In this document: piece after piece, positions 1 through 15,139 of the stretch | Layout of the letters: the number at the start of each line of letters is the position of its first letter | How positions within the stretch are numbered: the stretch's first letter is position 1 | Assembly: GCA_033439255.1 (NCBI GenBank) | Contig: CM065881.1 | Span: 3,038,001-3,102,000 of the forward strand | Direction of reading: 5' to 3' | Length of the DNA: 64,000 bases | From: Hericium rajendrae | Lineage: Eukaryota; Basidiomycota; Agaricomycetes; Russulales; Hericiaceae | Notes under the pieces: generated by a model | What the model saw: the letters and a program-made list of their open reading frames with translations, nothing else | What the model was told of the DNA's origin: nothing | Database searches by the model: none | Translations under genes and position numbers: made by a program

Positions 1-546
1 TGTCGGGTCGGTACTGATCTCAGGAAGTGTTGGCGTAGGCGGGGGTGGAGCTAATGCGGGAGCGCTCGGAGCAGCCGGAATGGAAGGAGGGAATTGGGCA
101 GCAGAGAGCGTGGCAGGGAATGCAGCAGCCATGATGTTGGGGATGTCGTCATTCTCGTGCCTTTCTACCTCCAGTCGGAGGTCCCCTACATCCGTATCAG
201 TCAACGTTACAAAGGAACGGTCATCAAAGATGAGTTCGGTTTCGATCTCCTGCTCCTGACGACGTGCAGCGATGGATATCCGGTCGGCGACGTCCTGCAT
301 ACCTTCAAGAATTCGTCGAGGGTCAGGCGGCTCTGGCCCGTCGAGAACCGTTAGATGGTATCTGGGGTTGGCAGTGATGAGATTCCCTCCGAGGTAAAAA
401 TTGAGTCTCTCGGTAGTGACGCTTCGCAGGGAATCATGATGGACTGCTAGGAAGAGAGGAGGGAGATTCTCAGTGGGAGCAGGCCGGCGAGGTTCTGGAG
501 CAGGATTAAGAAGAGAATCGAACCAGGCCATGATGCGTTGGAGCAT
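1..546 (-). CDS. Partial hypothetical protein, open at the left edge
   Basis: An uninterrupted frame reads leftward from an ATG at 546 (second in-frame ATG at 531) to the window edge without a stop, at least 180 residues. The start MLQRIMAWFDSLL is followed by a globular acidic stretch and then a Pro/Ala-rich tail that runs off the edge. I recognise no domain. No intron is needed over this length. It could be the N-terminus of a normal hypothetical protein or of a transposon-associated ORF; the visible part does not decide between these. Confidence 0.5.
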   Translation of the reverse strand, partial: MLQRIMAWFDSLLNPAPEPRRPAPTENLPPLFLAVHHDSLRSVTTERLNFYLGGNLITANPRYHLTVLDGPEPPDPRRILEGMQDVADRISIAARRQEQEIETELIFDDRSFVTLTDTDVGDLRLEVERHENDDIPNIMAAAFPATLSAAQFPPSIPAAPSAPALAPPPPTPTLPEISTDPT

Positions 547-1827
547 GAGGGGCGGAGTCAAGAGGGAGCGTGAATGAGGCTTTAGGGAGAGTGCAGCGTG
601 TTTGTGGGATGGTTTTGATGCAGGTTGGCAAATTCTTACATGACGTTGCTTCTTCTCATTTTAGAAGCGAAATGAGTGATGCGCCGCTCTTTTCTTCATG
701 TTAGCGCTCGAAACATGTTGCGAGCGTGACATCGCGCCCTGGAGAAATCCGTGAAATTTTTTCCTTGTCATATCACACACCCATGGGCGAAGAAGTCAAA
801 GGGACTTTTCTAACGGTTTGTGAGTTTGGGCTTGTCGAAGAGCAGCACCCTCTTCAGCAGGCATACAGAAGTTTCGGGTTTGCAGGCGGCTTTCTTTGCC
901 GTCCAGTTGTGAAATCCAGGGTCATTGACATATCACAGATTGTCTGTCATATTGCACGAACACGGCTGAATATTGAGGGTGAAGAAATGCTCCATATTCT
1001 ACCACTTGATTGGGTACGTTGCGCTCGGATTTGAGTCACTCGCAGTCACTGACATCAAAGCACTTCAGCTCATGGAAATGCCTATTTACATGGATGATAA
1101 TGCAGACTATGTCAACGGTAGTGACTAATTTTCCTTCGTGTTATATGTAAATTGGAATATTGAGCCGAACTGCTTCGATGCCGTGCATTTCAAGTCTATT
1201 TCAGGAAGCCAGTCCGGTCAGTACAGACAGCGCGCAGACTGGGAGGCCAGGAGATGTCCGAGAGTCTTGATATCTCGACAGCTTGATGCAACATGTCCGG
1301 ACATCGAGACACGTTACATCGAGGTGTCAAGACATCAAGACTCTGACCCAGTTCCCTCCGCTATGCTCTCGTTGCGCGCATCACGGGAGAACCGGCGATG
1401 CGCCTCGTGCATAGCTCCGTATGACCCCCCGGCTTGCATAGTGAAAGTGGTGACATGGATCTATCTGGAGCACATACCGTGGTCCATTGGCTCTTACCGC
1501 TTGATGTTCCTCGATGAGAAAATGCCACGCACACGGGCGGGGACACTGTCTTTGGCCTCACTATGCTGCTCACTGGGTCCATGATGGAGCCCAAGACGAG
1601 TCCATGGCAGAAGTGCAACACTATGTGACTGGTTCTTTCATAGCTGTGCACATGGGCCGTTGAGAATATTTGCTTCGGGACTGGCATGTGCGCGCCGATC
1701 TCAGAGCACATTCTTTAATACAGAGCCTCGAGGGACCAATGAGGCGTTATGACGACCGAAATTAACGACGTGCTCCGCTGAGCATTTTCGGCGAACTCTA
1801 CCACGTAAATACCATATTAGGATGATA
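547..1827. other. Intergenic stretch without a convincing gene
   Basis: Only short frames without recognisable similarity or consistent splice structure are present. The one clear structure is the imperfect palindrome at 1261-1344. Confidence 0.5.
1261..1344. repeat. 84-bp imperfect palindrome (fold-back)
   Basis: Two 37-nt arms starting AGAGTCTTGAT and ending ATCAAGACTCT surround a 10-nt centre. The arms differ at six positions, five of them transition-type differences. A transcript of either strand would fold into a long hairpin. No target-site duplication was found, so whether it is a MITE remnant or a hairpin RNA source is open. Confidence 0.6.
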
Positions 1828-3265
1828 TTAGTGCCTCCGTCTTACACCAAAACATTTGTCCACTAAACTGATGTAGACTCGGCATGTGCCCTTGAGGTAC
1901 ATGGCATCATGCCCGCAGTGTATAGATGCTGGAAAATATGATGTCCATTTGTTATCTGACACATGCTGATTTAATCTGATGACCAGTGCAGATATAGCAT
2001 GCAAGCAAGAGCAGCTCCTTTGAGTTTGCATCTCTCTAGACAGAGAGGACTTGTCATTACAAGATTCAAGGATCTGAGAAATACATATTCCCAATTTATG
2101 TCTTGTCATCAACATCAGCATAGTAGAAACAGGATCTGAAACCTCATCAGAGCATAGATATCCTGGTATACCATCAATAAATGCAACTAATTTACTATCC
2201 TCTGTGATAGCTGATAATGTCCAAGACAAAGCTTCAACATCATGAAATTTATTCTGCATGGTAGAATTCATGGCAACATCTGATCTACCATGAGCTAGAT
2301 CGCCAACAGTAATCATACTTAAGTTTCGAGATGCAAAATCAGCAGGTTGAAATGATAACAGCTTTTGCTTTGCATGCCAAAGAACAGATGTCAATGGTGT
2401 CTGATATGGCCAGTTCAATTTTATAATTGGCAAGATACTGGTTACAATATAGATGCCTGCATAGATCACCAGCACAACCAAGACAAGAAGCGCGATGGTG
2501 CCATTAATCGGAGCTAGATATTGTTGCATCCCCGTGATGAACAAGAAGAGTGATGCATGAAGGAGGGCAGGTACACCATCCACAATAGATTTCATTCGAG
2601 ATTGTTCAATGCCATCGAAGAGGAATGCACGGATTCGAGCTCGCTGATGTGGTGCAGTATGATATTCAACGGCATGCAGATAATTCCGTGCCCAGCCCTG
2701 AATCAAAGTGGCACCAAGGGCACAAAGCAGACTAAGCAGAAAACTGAGCAACCAAAGGATATTGACATGCAAGGCATAGCCAGGTGCAGGGGCATCAGCG
2801 ACATGCTGATAAGCAGACACCGGTGCCAGAGAGGAGTTGGACAGCGCAGCGAGCTGAAGTGACATCTGTACAAGGACATCCGTCGAGGTAGCAGACGAGC
2901 TCGTCTTGAGCAACTTGATGCTTTCGACAAGAAAGGCTGTTACAGAAGCGCAGAAAAGACCGGCCTACATCGTCGGTCACATAGACAAGAATGAAAACAT
3001 CAACGTGCGAAACGCAAATGTAGCGAGACGGAGTAAGTACGTACGAAGAGCAAGATACCGTCCATATCACCTTTCCAGTTCTCGACCAGAGCCCTGTCGT
3101 ATTTCTTCGTTGTATCAATGTAGATGGACCAGAGCTTAGCTGAGCTCTCGCCGTAGTCGGCATCCGGTTCTGTCATCCAGTGTCGTTGATTAAAGGCGCG
3201 AATCACACGATGCAAGCAAAGCGCTCACCTTTGAAACGATCGTCCTTGTGAGGGTCTGTAGTCAT
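1828..3265 (-). CDS. DUF6535 domain multi-pass membrane protein
   Basis: Three exons (3265-3229, 3169-3045, 2964-1828) give 432 residues. The first 60 residues carry the family's opening pattern: a Trp-containing acidic stretch, then YDRALVENWKGDMDGILLF, continuing across the second intron into AGLFCASVTAFLVESIKLLK. A hydrophobic segment near residues 105-125, a basic loop, then two more hydrophobic segments follow, matching the usual DUF6535 layout of about 180 residues. The C-terminal half is variable and unrecognised. The family is found in Agaricomycetes, often in many copies, and has no known function; the protein is inferred to sit in a membrane. Upstream exons cannot be excluded. Confidence 0.85.
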
Positions 3266-4424
3266 TCTCGTATACAGGGAGAGCTGAGCGATTTGAGAGC
3301 GACGATGAATGTGAGAGTTGGGAAAGAGCACGCGAAGGGGCAAAAATGATACGGACCTTCCACTCACTACAGCCCTGTGCGCCTGCAAGCGGAGAAGCAT
3401 GTCCACACATCGATAAGCCCACAGGGCCAGGGACCCAGATGTTAGTCCCATGACGTTCTGGAGACATTTTGAGGTCCACTGCCGTTCACTGCCGCCCACA
3501 AAGCCCCCACGAGGCAGGCCGGGCGAAGTCGATACGCACTGCTTCGATGGGCAGATCAGGTCTGTGACTTATTCAAGCGCCAATCGACCGACTGTCATGA
3601 TAAGCATCGAGTTCTCCAGTGCCGGGTGGACATAGAAGATCTTGTGTGGTCTCCGACTCTCCGTCCGAGTCTGTGATAACCTAAGGAATTTAGTTGTGCT
3701 AGGCAATGAACTCATCTCGAGTGCATTGATCGTTCACAGTTTCGTCTTTGTGCATTCCTCAACGGGTAAGAGAATGCCGCAGATTTGTTTTCCTGTGGGT
3801 ATATGAAGACGAAAGGGGTGTCGAGCCGTGTGTCTGTCAAGGTGGACGGACAACAATCAGCGGCGTCGGAGCTGCTCCGGCCTATACAACCTCGGGAAGT
3901 GTAGTTCTCACGATAAAGTATTTCTCACAACAGAGTAAATGCGAATACTTACAATCGAACCAAGCAGATGTGGGCAGTATCGCCTTGTGGCTATGAACTG
4001 CACAATAAACATATGAAGTTCTGGTCTGGGATAGTCGGAATGTTTACAATTGCATCCACGCGCGCACGCGATCCACCGACTCACTGAACCCTCCATACCG
4101 CAAACGCAGAAAAATGGCAAGAAATGGAGTCGAGAAAAGAAAAGACGATTGTGATTACAGGTAGCCCGGAGATGATTGGTCGTAAGCAGTGAATTAAGTA
4201 CACGAGTCGAGAATAGAAAGGGCATAACAGCTAGCTAAGTGAATGGTGTAGTCCCAAATGAGTGTTTCTTTGCGAACAGACGAAAGCATGTCTTCGAGAT
4301 CGCAGGACGAAAACGAGCGGAAGGAGCGTGAAAGAATAGTTCAACGACAATAAAGAACGGGTAATCAAGTCGATATGGACCAGAATGAAGATATTGCAAA
4401 ACGAGGAATAACCACCATACGCCA
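3266..4424. other. Intergenic stretch between DUF6535 and AP180 genes
   Basis: It contains the upstream region of the DUF6535 gene and the 3' region of the AP180 gene. No conserved coding segment was found on either strand. Confidence 0.5.
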
Positions 4425-7400
4425 CTAGATCAACGACGCAGTCCCATTCTGCTGGTGGTGTTGCTGGTGGTGTTGCTGCTGCTGCTGGGACTGCTGCCCA
4501 GACCCGAACGCACCAAATGGATTGCCGCCTGTGGTCTGCGGGAAAAGCGGAGCACCGCCTCCAGCATTGAACGCCGGTGTCGAATTCGACGTCGGGGGGG
4601 TACCGTATGCGCCACTTGTGTCGCCAAATGGACCACCTGCGCCAGTAGCGAACATCGTCGCTCGGAATGGATTCGCGCCACCTCCTGTCATCTGAGGCCG
4701 CAGGCCGACGCCTGTAGTCTTCCCCGTGTCCTTAGCGCCGCCGAACGATTGGAAGCCACCTCCCGCGCCAGTTGGCTGGCTGTTCAGCGAGGGATAGCCA
4801 GTGGTTCGAAGGTTGATCCCTCCTGCCCCTGCTCCTCCACCAGCCCCTGTATTGAAACTACCGATACCGCCGGTGTTGCCCCCAATGCCATTCCCGATAC
4901 CGCCGAATGAAGGTAGAGGCGACGTCGGATTCGACGATGAATTTCCACCGAAAACGCCTGTCGGCTGGGCGTTCAGGTTTGGAGTGCCCGGCTGGGATTG
5001 AGGTATCGGTGGGAGAGACTCCAGGAGCGAAGCACCGAACGACGACGTTGGCTTGAACGCCTTGATACCCGAGAAGCCCGTGGTATGCGATCTAACAGGG
5101 GGCGAAGTAGGGTTGAATGCAGAACCCGGACCAGTGCCTGATGTGACCCCAGTTGGCTGGCTGGACAGCGCCGAGAAAATCGAGTCGGAGAAAGTCGAGC
5201 CAGTTGTCGTCGTCGACGTCATCTGGCTCGTGAGCGGGGACGAGTTCGACGAGTTCGACAAGAAGTTCGGCAGGCCCGACGTGCTCAAAGATGGCTTCTT
5301 GTCCTCGGCTTTTGAGTCCTTGTTGAACGTGAATGACGAAGCAACACCCGCCATGCCCGCCCCCTGAGGAGCAGGCGAACTTGACGTCGGCATCCCAGTA
5401 ATGTTGAATCCAGTCTGCTGAGGCTGTACCTGGTGAGGCTGCTGTTGCTGATACTGCTGCTGTTGGTGCTGCTGCGTCTGGTCCGACCCGAAGCCCATTG
5501 TGAGCTCCATCAACGTGGGCTGCTTCGGCACCGGCGGTGGCGTCGTTACGACAGGACCGAATGGATTCCTTGACCCAGTCTGATGGGTCTTGACCTGCGG
5601 CAAGGGAGACGTAGCGCGGTTCGTGATCGTAGTGATAGGCGTGGATGATGGACGAGCGGGCATGGCCATGAATTGATTCGCTGCAGACCGAGCCGATGAC
5701 CCATTAGCGCGTGGCGCAGGTGGGAACGGACTGGAGGAAGGTGGTTGTTGTGCGAAGCTCGGCTGGGTAGCAGGAGCAGAATTCTGCTGAAATAGGGACT
5801 GGCCCTGAGAGGGGAAAGGATTGTTGCCTCCGGTGGGAGTGGGTCGCATTGGATTGCCGGCATTGAATGGCTGGGATCCGGTAGTATGAGGGAAAAGCAT
5901 GGATTGGCGGAAAGGATTCGAGCCAGTTGCTTGGGGCTGAAGGAAACCTGTACTCTGGGGCTGGAGGAAGCCCGTAGTTTGAGGTCGAAGGGATGAAGAG
6001 AAAGCATTAGGCTGGGGTTGCTGTTGAGGCTGCTGTTGCTGAGGTTGCTGTTGTTGTGGCTGCTGCTGTTGCTGATGCTGGAACGGGTTAGGCGGCTGCG
6101 GCTGTGGTTGCTGCTGCTGCTGGAAGGAAGGCATAGCAGTGAACTGAGGTTGCATGAAACCGGTGGGCTGTGCTTGCATCTGAGGCTGGCCAAAGGGCTG
6201 GGAAGCGAAAGACCCGGTCGCTTGTGGGTGAACGAAGGGATTGTACGCAGCCTGTTGCTGGAAGTAATTCGACGTTGGGCTGATAGCTTGTCAACCATCA
6301 TCTAAGATCGCATGCGAATCAGCACTGACCTATGCGTGGTTGGATTGAACATAGTGTGTTGTTCCTCCTCTATCGCAGAAAAGAAGTCCGCCAGTGCCTT
6401 ACCAGCTTCGGGCTTCGGCTCCCCAGACGATGACGATGGTGCATTGGGCTTGGCAGATTCGAGTTTCGGTGTAGGGGCTAGGTGCGATCATTGAGGACGT
6501 GATATCCAAGGACATGGTAGACAACGTACCCTTCTCAACCTTCGCTGGCTTCGCATTTCCACCAGCCCTCTCGCTCCTCTCTGCTGCGTCCTTGTTAGTC
6601 TTATACTCGATCCTATTCTGCTCGAAATTAGGATCGTTCAGATATTCCTCTAGTGCGCTGACGAGTGACACGGGAGCCTAGAAGGTACCATGAGCAAATA
6701 CTTCTGCATGAAGACGTACCATAGAGTACTCACGTGTTTCATATTGGGTATTGGCACGTTGAGCAGATTCTGAAGTTTCTTCGCAACTCCCAGATACTCG
6801 ACCACATGCTCAGTTTGCTTGCAGAAATGCCGGTAGATCGCGAGGGCGGACTCAGCATCAACGTGCGACATCTCAAAGTAATGTTCTAGAAGGGTTCAAT
6901 CTGTAAGTTCACCGACAGGAGACGTGTTGTGTGCGCACCGAGCACATTGATGACACCCTCGTTCCCTGCTTGGAACAAAATGAGGAGATCTTTGACAAGC
7001 ATCCTGAGCGCGGTCAACGAGAGTTCGTCTTCCAGGTCGTCGAGATAGAACTTCATGAAGCGGAGTCAGGCCATCTGCCTGTGTACAGAGCACAGATCTA
7101 CGCACTCTGCATTCCACCAATGCATCAATCATTTTCTGTACGGTCTTGGTTTCCCGCAGCAGACCTTTATCCACCGTCATTACTCTGAGCTTGCGGCCCA
7201 TTATCGTCTTGCTTCTGGTTGGTCCACCAATGTTGACGAGTGGTTTAGGGCCTGATCTCGAACGGCCATTCCGGCGAGCGTCCTCCTCTAATGAGATGGA
7301 TAGCCGCGCATCCCTATTGCTCTCCGACTGGACAAGGATGGCGTCGTGCTTGAGGTCACGATAACCCCTTATACGAGAATCGAGATACATGGCGTAATGT

Positions 7401-7913
7401 TGCAGGTTCTCCGGAGCTTTGTAACCTGAACAATGATGAAGACACGGGGGGACGGCGTAAGCTCACGAACAACTCGAGAAACGGTCCGATGATAGTAAGC
7501 ACCTTCCCACTGACCACCAAATACGTTCTTCAATCTGAGCACCTCCGAACTCGAAAGATAAGATAGAACATTATCGGTTGCTCCATTTCTGATCATGGTG
7601 TGTAACACGATGAGTGCCTTAAAAACGACCTGGACAAGAGAAAGCCAAGGACATATGTGAGTCACGAGCGAACAAGTGCAGTAATCTGACACGTACTACT
7701 GCATTGGGCTCCTTGAATCGTGGGGCGAGTGCCCTACAGACATCATGGACTGCACCATCCTCTGACCAAGTCGCAGCAACTATTGGATCGAGGTACTGGT
7801 TCAAACAGGTAAGCTTCCTCCTGAATTGGTCAAAATTGTCATACTACCTTGGACTTTGGAGGTGCGGCCTTGGGCTTGCAAGCATTCTTGACGACTTTGT
7901 CGAAGCTAGACAT
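4425..7913 (-). CDS. AP180/CALM-family clathrin adaptor (ANTH domain), Yap1801/1802 type
   Basis: Nine exons (7913-7848, 7795-7697, 7629-7503, 7425-7106, 7050-6939, 6885-6734, 6677-6530, 6477-6330, 6279-4425) give 1008 residues with all phases consistent. The N-terminus MSSFDKVVKNACKPKAAPPK followed by SKYLDPI matches the phosphoinositide-binding lysine patch of ANTH domains; KALIVLHTMIRNG and NLQHYAMYLDSRIRGYRDLKHD are classic ANTH segments. The long tail (about 600 residues) is Gln-rich with seven NPF motifs, which bind EH-domain proteins such as Pan1 and Ede1. It also has at least a dozen sites of the form [LIVM]xx[QNTS]xTG, the target of Prk1/Ark1 kinases that switch off endocytic coats in yeast. 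Role: early clathrin-mediated endocytosis at the plasma membrane. PolyQ runs are encoded by CAG/CTG tracts at 4440-4495 and 6000-6120. Confidence 0.93.
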
Positions 7914-9392
7914 AGGCATTCGTCGTCGTCGGTCGCAGCGACCAGCAAAGGGAGATGGCGAGTCGGGGTCGGAGGGATGTGTGACATCACATCGGTGTGA
8001 CCAACTTGCCTCTTACGTCGGAAGCGCCCAAACAGTGCTTTCCCCTTATACCCGCCTCCGACTTTCCAACAGACATCGAGCTCGGATTGTAGCTCGTACG
8101 TCCTGATATCGCGCAAAGAAGGTATATTGACTGTATATTTGAGACAAATATTTCATGCCTGTTTCTCTCGAGCATCCGTCACAAATCCATCACACGTACT
8201 GTATTATGCACCTCGAACTCGTCATGCATCGGATCTCGCCATGCTGGTGCCCCTTCTGCAGATGCGGGACCGTCGCTTCAAAGCACTGGTATGTAAGTCA
8301 TCTTAGCGGACCTTGCTCGATATTGAGTCTACAAGTCCATCTGGCTTCTGTTCGACTGGTGGGTTCGCTATCCCGGATGCCATTTTCAGCTGCAGTGAAC
8401 CTCGATATCACCGTTCCTGCTTCTTCTTTTACTAGGTTCAGTATTGTTCGGAAGCTCAGGCAATATCTTCATTAATGCCAGGTAATCGTAGCAATCTTAA
8501 TCATCTTAATCAAGCCGACTTTGGACATCCGCGTCTGAATCTCCCGTTTTTGCTTCGAATAAGTCCACCGTAGACAGACGTCTGTCTGCGCGTAAGCTGA
8601 GCCTTGTGGGTGCAAAGTCTCACCTATAAAGCCGTAACATATTATGATAGGTTCAGAATCCAGATAACTACTTATCGGTACTGCTTCTGACAATTACTTG
8701 CGTCATATGAGGTTCGTAAATGTGTAGAAGGCATGATGGCGAGATGTTGCATCTGCTGACGCGTGCCCAGGAACACGCTGCTTCATCGTCGCGTCACCAC
8801 AAGCTTCACCCGACCGCCAATTCTTCCTCACATCGGTTCGTCTGAACTCTTTCACAAAGCACCTCCATGAGCGGTATCGTTGTTACGCGAAGCAAACCGT
8901 TTTTCATGCCACTTCTCGATTTCAGTCTTCAAAATTTCTCCGCAATTGCTCCGAACTCGGGAACGGATTCGGATGACACACATCATACGGACCCTGCTCG
9001 TTGAATATCAAACATAGTACATAACGTTTCGTTCACGTTGAACATCTCACAACATCTAAGTCTCACACCAGATACTGAACGCTGAGCATTTTCCGGAGTA
9101 ACTTCCTTTCTTTTTCACGCGCAGCGCGACCCTGCCGTCCCCTGACGCCTGGCGTCGTGGTTGTCATCTCTCTCGCCGCTTGTTTCATTGCCCGCCCAAC
9201 GTCTCTGGTATTCCTTCATTTCCCGCTATAGCCTATAGCCCATCACCAGTATGTACATACTCTTTCTCGAATGAGCGCGGTGGCTGATTGGCCATGTTCG
9301 GGATATACAGTTCTCAGGACCTCTTGCCACCCTGGGAGCATCCTGTCTTGTTCATTCCTGGGGTGGATCCAGTGATCTTTAAAGCATCAACC
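7914..9392. other. Divergent intergenic region, AP180 and GH47
   Basis: Two divergently transcribed genes start at its ends. No coding exon could be supported inside it. An in-frame ATG at 9288 upstream of the chosen GH47 start would add a non-hydrophobic leader and is not preferred. Confidence 0.45.
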
Positions 9393-11770
<2,378 letters not shown>

Positions 11771-12724
11771 CACATCTTTATAGACACTCTAGAGACATAT
11801 CTCGAGCCTTACTCATTACGCACGACCACGCCGGCCCGCAACCTAATACCCTCCATAGAATCATATTATCCACGGAAGTAAACATCGCAGCCTTGACGGG
11901 TCTTGTTCTCCGGACGATGGATGCTTCGTGAGTAAAATTTTTCATTTTTTCACCGTCCGTTTGCCATCATGATGGAACCGTCGGCATCGCGGATCTCCCT
12001 ATCATGGTTGAAGATCTTCATGCTGCGGCCCGCCCTCCCCCCGTTACTTATCAGACGCCCACGATGCGGGGAACTCAATGTTTCCCCACATCCAAGGCTT
12101 CCCCGGAACTTCGCACTTTGTGCCCTGCAAATGTATGCTCGGCTCGGATGTCATGCTGAAGCTTCGCTGGGCTGCGGGCGTTTCGATCGCTCGAGCGTGC
12201 CTTGGGATTAGACGCGCGGGAACAGTCCCGTGGTGTGTCAAAATACAAGCCGCTCCGCAGCGGTTCCCTGGTTTTGCAAATCGGGATGGGCTAGCCGTCT
12301 CGGCATACGACCGGAGCCAAATAGCAACCAGCGCCTTGTGGGACCCCACAACGACTCCATACCCTTTATTCATCCGGAAACTGCGATATCCACATGAGAG
12401 GTCTTCAGAGCTTTTCGAAGTATCCGGTAGGCACACATACTTATCAGAAGGAAGAACGTTCGTTCATGATGACTACTCAACGTCATAGATGGGCTTCGTG
12501 AGATTTCTGAGTTTAGGAGAATGCGGGGAACAATACATTCGTCGGTCGCGAGACGTCTCTCCCCTGATCGTGTCGATTGCAGATTATCATATGACCCTCT
12601 GACAAGCTACGGTCCGACGGACGGGCAAGAAGAAAATCGCTATAACAGTCGCGCCTTGGATCGAAGCATCCATCGTCTTTTGTCCTTGACCTTCGCCTGC
12701 TCGCCCGCATCCGTATCTCCCAAC
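11771..12724. other. Intergenic stretch before glycerol kinase
   Basis: It separates two plus-strand genes. Long overlapping frames on both strands reflect high GC and show no recognisable domain or splicing. Confidence 0.45.
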
Positions 12725-14849
12725 ATGTCGCTGAAAAAAGGAGAGTTCGTCGGCAGTCTCGACTGCGGTACCACGTACGTCTGCATTTCCGCGCGTGTAG
12801 AGCGCGTCGACTCACTGCTCTTGACATCACAGCTCGACGCGGTTCATCATCTTCGATAAATACGCGAACATCGTCGCCCAGCATCAGCTGGAGTTCCCTC
12901 AGTACTATCCGCATCCGGGGTAAGCGCGTCTCTCCGCACTTCGTCGCCCTTCCCCACGGCTCCTATCCCCACCCCCTGAGCCCCTGCTGCGTGCCTTCAA
13001 CGGAACACTAATCCCACGGCGCTATGATAGATGGCACGAGCATGATGCCACCGAAATGATGGCTGTCTGCGACACCTGCATGGATGAAGCGTGCAAGGCG
13101 TTGGAAGACGCAGGATTTGACAGGTCCAGCGTCAAAGTCATCGGTCCGTACTCCGGAATATCATGTGACGCCTCGATCACTGACGAGCGCGTCGCGTCGC
13201 GTCTTTGGTTGCAGGCGTAACCAACCAGCGCGAGACCGCTGTTGCTTGGAGCCGCAAGACAGGGAAGCCCCTGTGCAGGGCGATCGTATGGGATGATGCT
13301 CGTACGAGGAGTGTTGTCAGTACCTTTGAGAGAAAGCTTAAGACCACCGGCATCGAAGTCAAGCACGGCATTTGGAGGAACGGCGAGGCCGGCGTAACTG
13401 CCCTCAAAGAATTGTGAGTTGAAAGCGAAGCCCCATTCGTCATTTTGCTGAGTTTGATTTAGGACCGGCCTTCCTTTATCCACCTATTTCTCTGCGATCA
13501 AGTTGCGCTGGATGATAGATCATTGGGAAGCAGTTCGTAAGGCACATGATGAAGACGACCTCCTCTTTGGCACGGTCGACTCGTGGATCGCCTACGTCTG
13601 TGTTTATCTGAATCTGTTTGAGGAGCTTTTGTACTCACCATGTAACCACAGAACCTCACCGGCGGTCTGAAGGGTGGCATGCACATCACCGAAGTCTCCA
13701 ACGCGTCGCGCACGCTGCTGCTGAACATCAAGACGCTCGAATGGGATCCCGTCTTGCTCAAATTCTTCGGCTTTAAATCGTCAATCCTCCCGCTTGTCGT
13801 CTCTACGTCGCAAGTCTACGGCAAGATCACGTACGGAGCCCTCGAGGGTACGCCGATCGGCGGCCTTGTTGGCGACCAGCAAGGCGCGCTCATTGGGAAC
13901 AAGTGCCTCAAACAGGGCGAGGCGAAGTGCACGTACGGCACGGGCGCGTTCTTGCTCTTTACTACGGGCGAGGAGATCGTGTACAGTGCCCATGGTCTGC
14001 TTAGCACGGTGAGCCCGGGTTGCGTTCTTGGTTATGGACGTCATTGACGATCATATAATACTAGATCGCCTACCAAGCGGGACCAAATGCCAAGCCTGTC
14101 TACGCTCTCGAAGGAGCCAGTACGTTTAAGGGCAGGCCCTCTGCTCATGCTCTCGCTGATCATTTCCCCAGTTGCGGTCGCCGGTAGCGCCGTCAAATGG
14201 CTGCGCGACTCCATGCGCATGATCCGCACCGCCGAGGAGATCAACTTCCTCGCCGGCTCCGTGCCCACGACGTCCGGCGTGTTCTTCGTGACCGCCTTCT
14301 CGGGCCTGCTCGCGCCGTACTGGGACCCCGCCGCGACGGGCCTCATCATCGGCATGACATCATACACAACGCCCGCGCACATCTGCCGCGCCGCGCTCGA
14401 GGCGAACGCGTTCCAGACCCGCGCGGTCATCGACAGCATGAAACTCGACTCGAAGAGCGACCTGAAGCACCTGAAAGTCGACGGAGGCATGACCAACGGC
14501 GATCTGTGCATGCAGGTGCTCGCTGACATCGGCGGCTTCGAGGTCATCCGTCCTGAGATGCGGGAGTGCGTTTATTTCCTTGTTTGTGCATTAGAGCTGC
14601 AGGACTGACGGTGCTTCGCTGGGTTTTAGGTCCACCGCGCTGGGCTCCGCCCTCCTCGCCGGGTCCGCGATCGGGCTCTTTGGGTGGGACATCACGAAGC
14701 CCGAGACGCTCACGGAGGTCAACACGGCCGGCAGCACGCCCTTCGTACCGACTGTGACACAGGCGGACCGCGATCAGCGCTGGGACGGCTGGGAGCGCGC
14801 CGTTGAGCGGTCGCGCGGCTGGAACCTCGACTGCGTGGAGGATGATTGA
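12725..14849 (+). CDS. GUT1: Glycerol kinase (FGGY family)
   Basis: Nine exons (12725-12774, 12833-12919, 13031-13143, 13215-13413, 13463-13595, 13652-14008, 14065-14119, 14172-14565, 14630-14849) give 535 residues, normal for the family. Visible landmarks are the N-terminal phosphate-binding [85 protein letters not shown] and [17 protein letters not shown], all typical of glycerol kinases. It phosphorylates glycerol with ATP to sn-glycerol 3-phosphate in the cytosol, feeding glycolysis and lipid synthesis. The exon pattern is regular and all phases close; nothing suggests damage. Confidence 0.95.
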
Positions 14850-15139
14850 CTTGATGCGGATGCGAACGATCGGGAGAGAAGTAAACTATAGGTCGAGAGC
14901 GAAGAAGGCTGAAGAAGTATGTACCAATATCTGGCCCGTATTTGATTCGTATGTATGTTTCGACTGCGAACTTTGTATTCCTGAGCTGTTTATATACGTT
15001 CGAGTCCGATTAAATCACCAGTATCGGTTTCAGTTTCACCTTGGAAGCGAATGGAAAGCGCGATGGAAAGCATGATGGGATATATGCGTCAGAAAATATG
15101 TACTTATAAAAGCCTGGTATACGGCTCGCGACGAAGGAA

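Noticed and set aside
1138-1711. Overlapping frames of 116-148 codons on both strands
   Set aside because: No recognisable domain and no splice structure; one overlaps the 1261-1344 palindrome.
4455-6305. Plus-strand Leu-rich and Val-rich frames opposite AP180
   Set aside because: They are complements of CAG/CCA-rich polyQ and proline coding sequence.
13781-14547. Long reverse-strand frames across glycerol kinase
   Set aside because: They overlap well-supported kinase exons antisense and show only GC-driven, low-information sequence.
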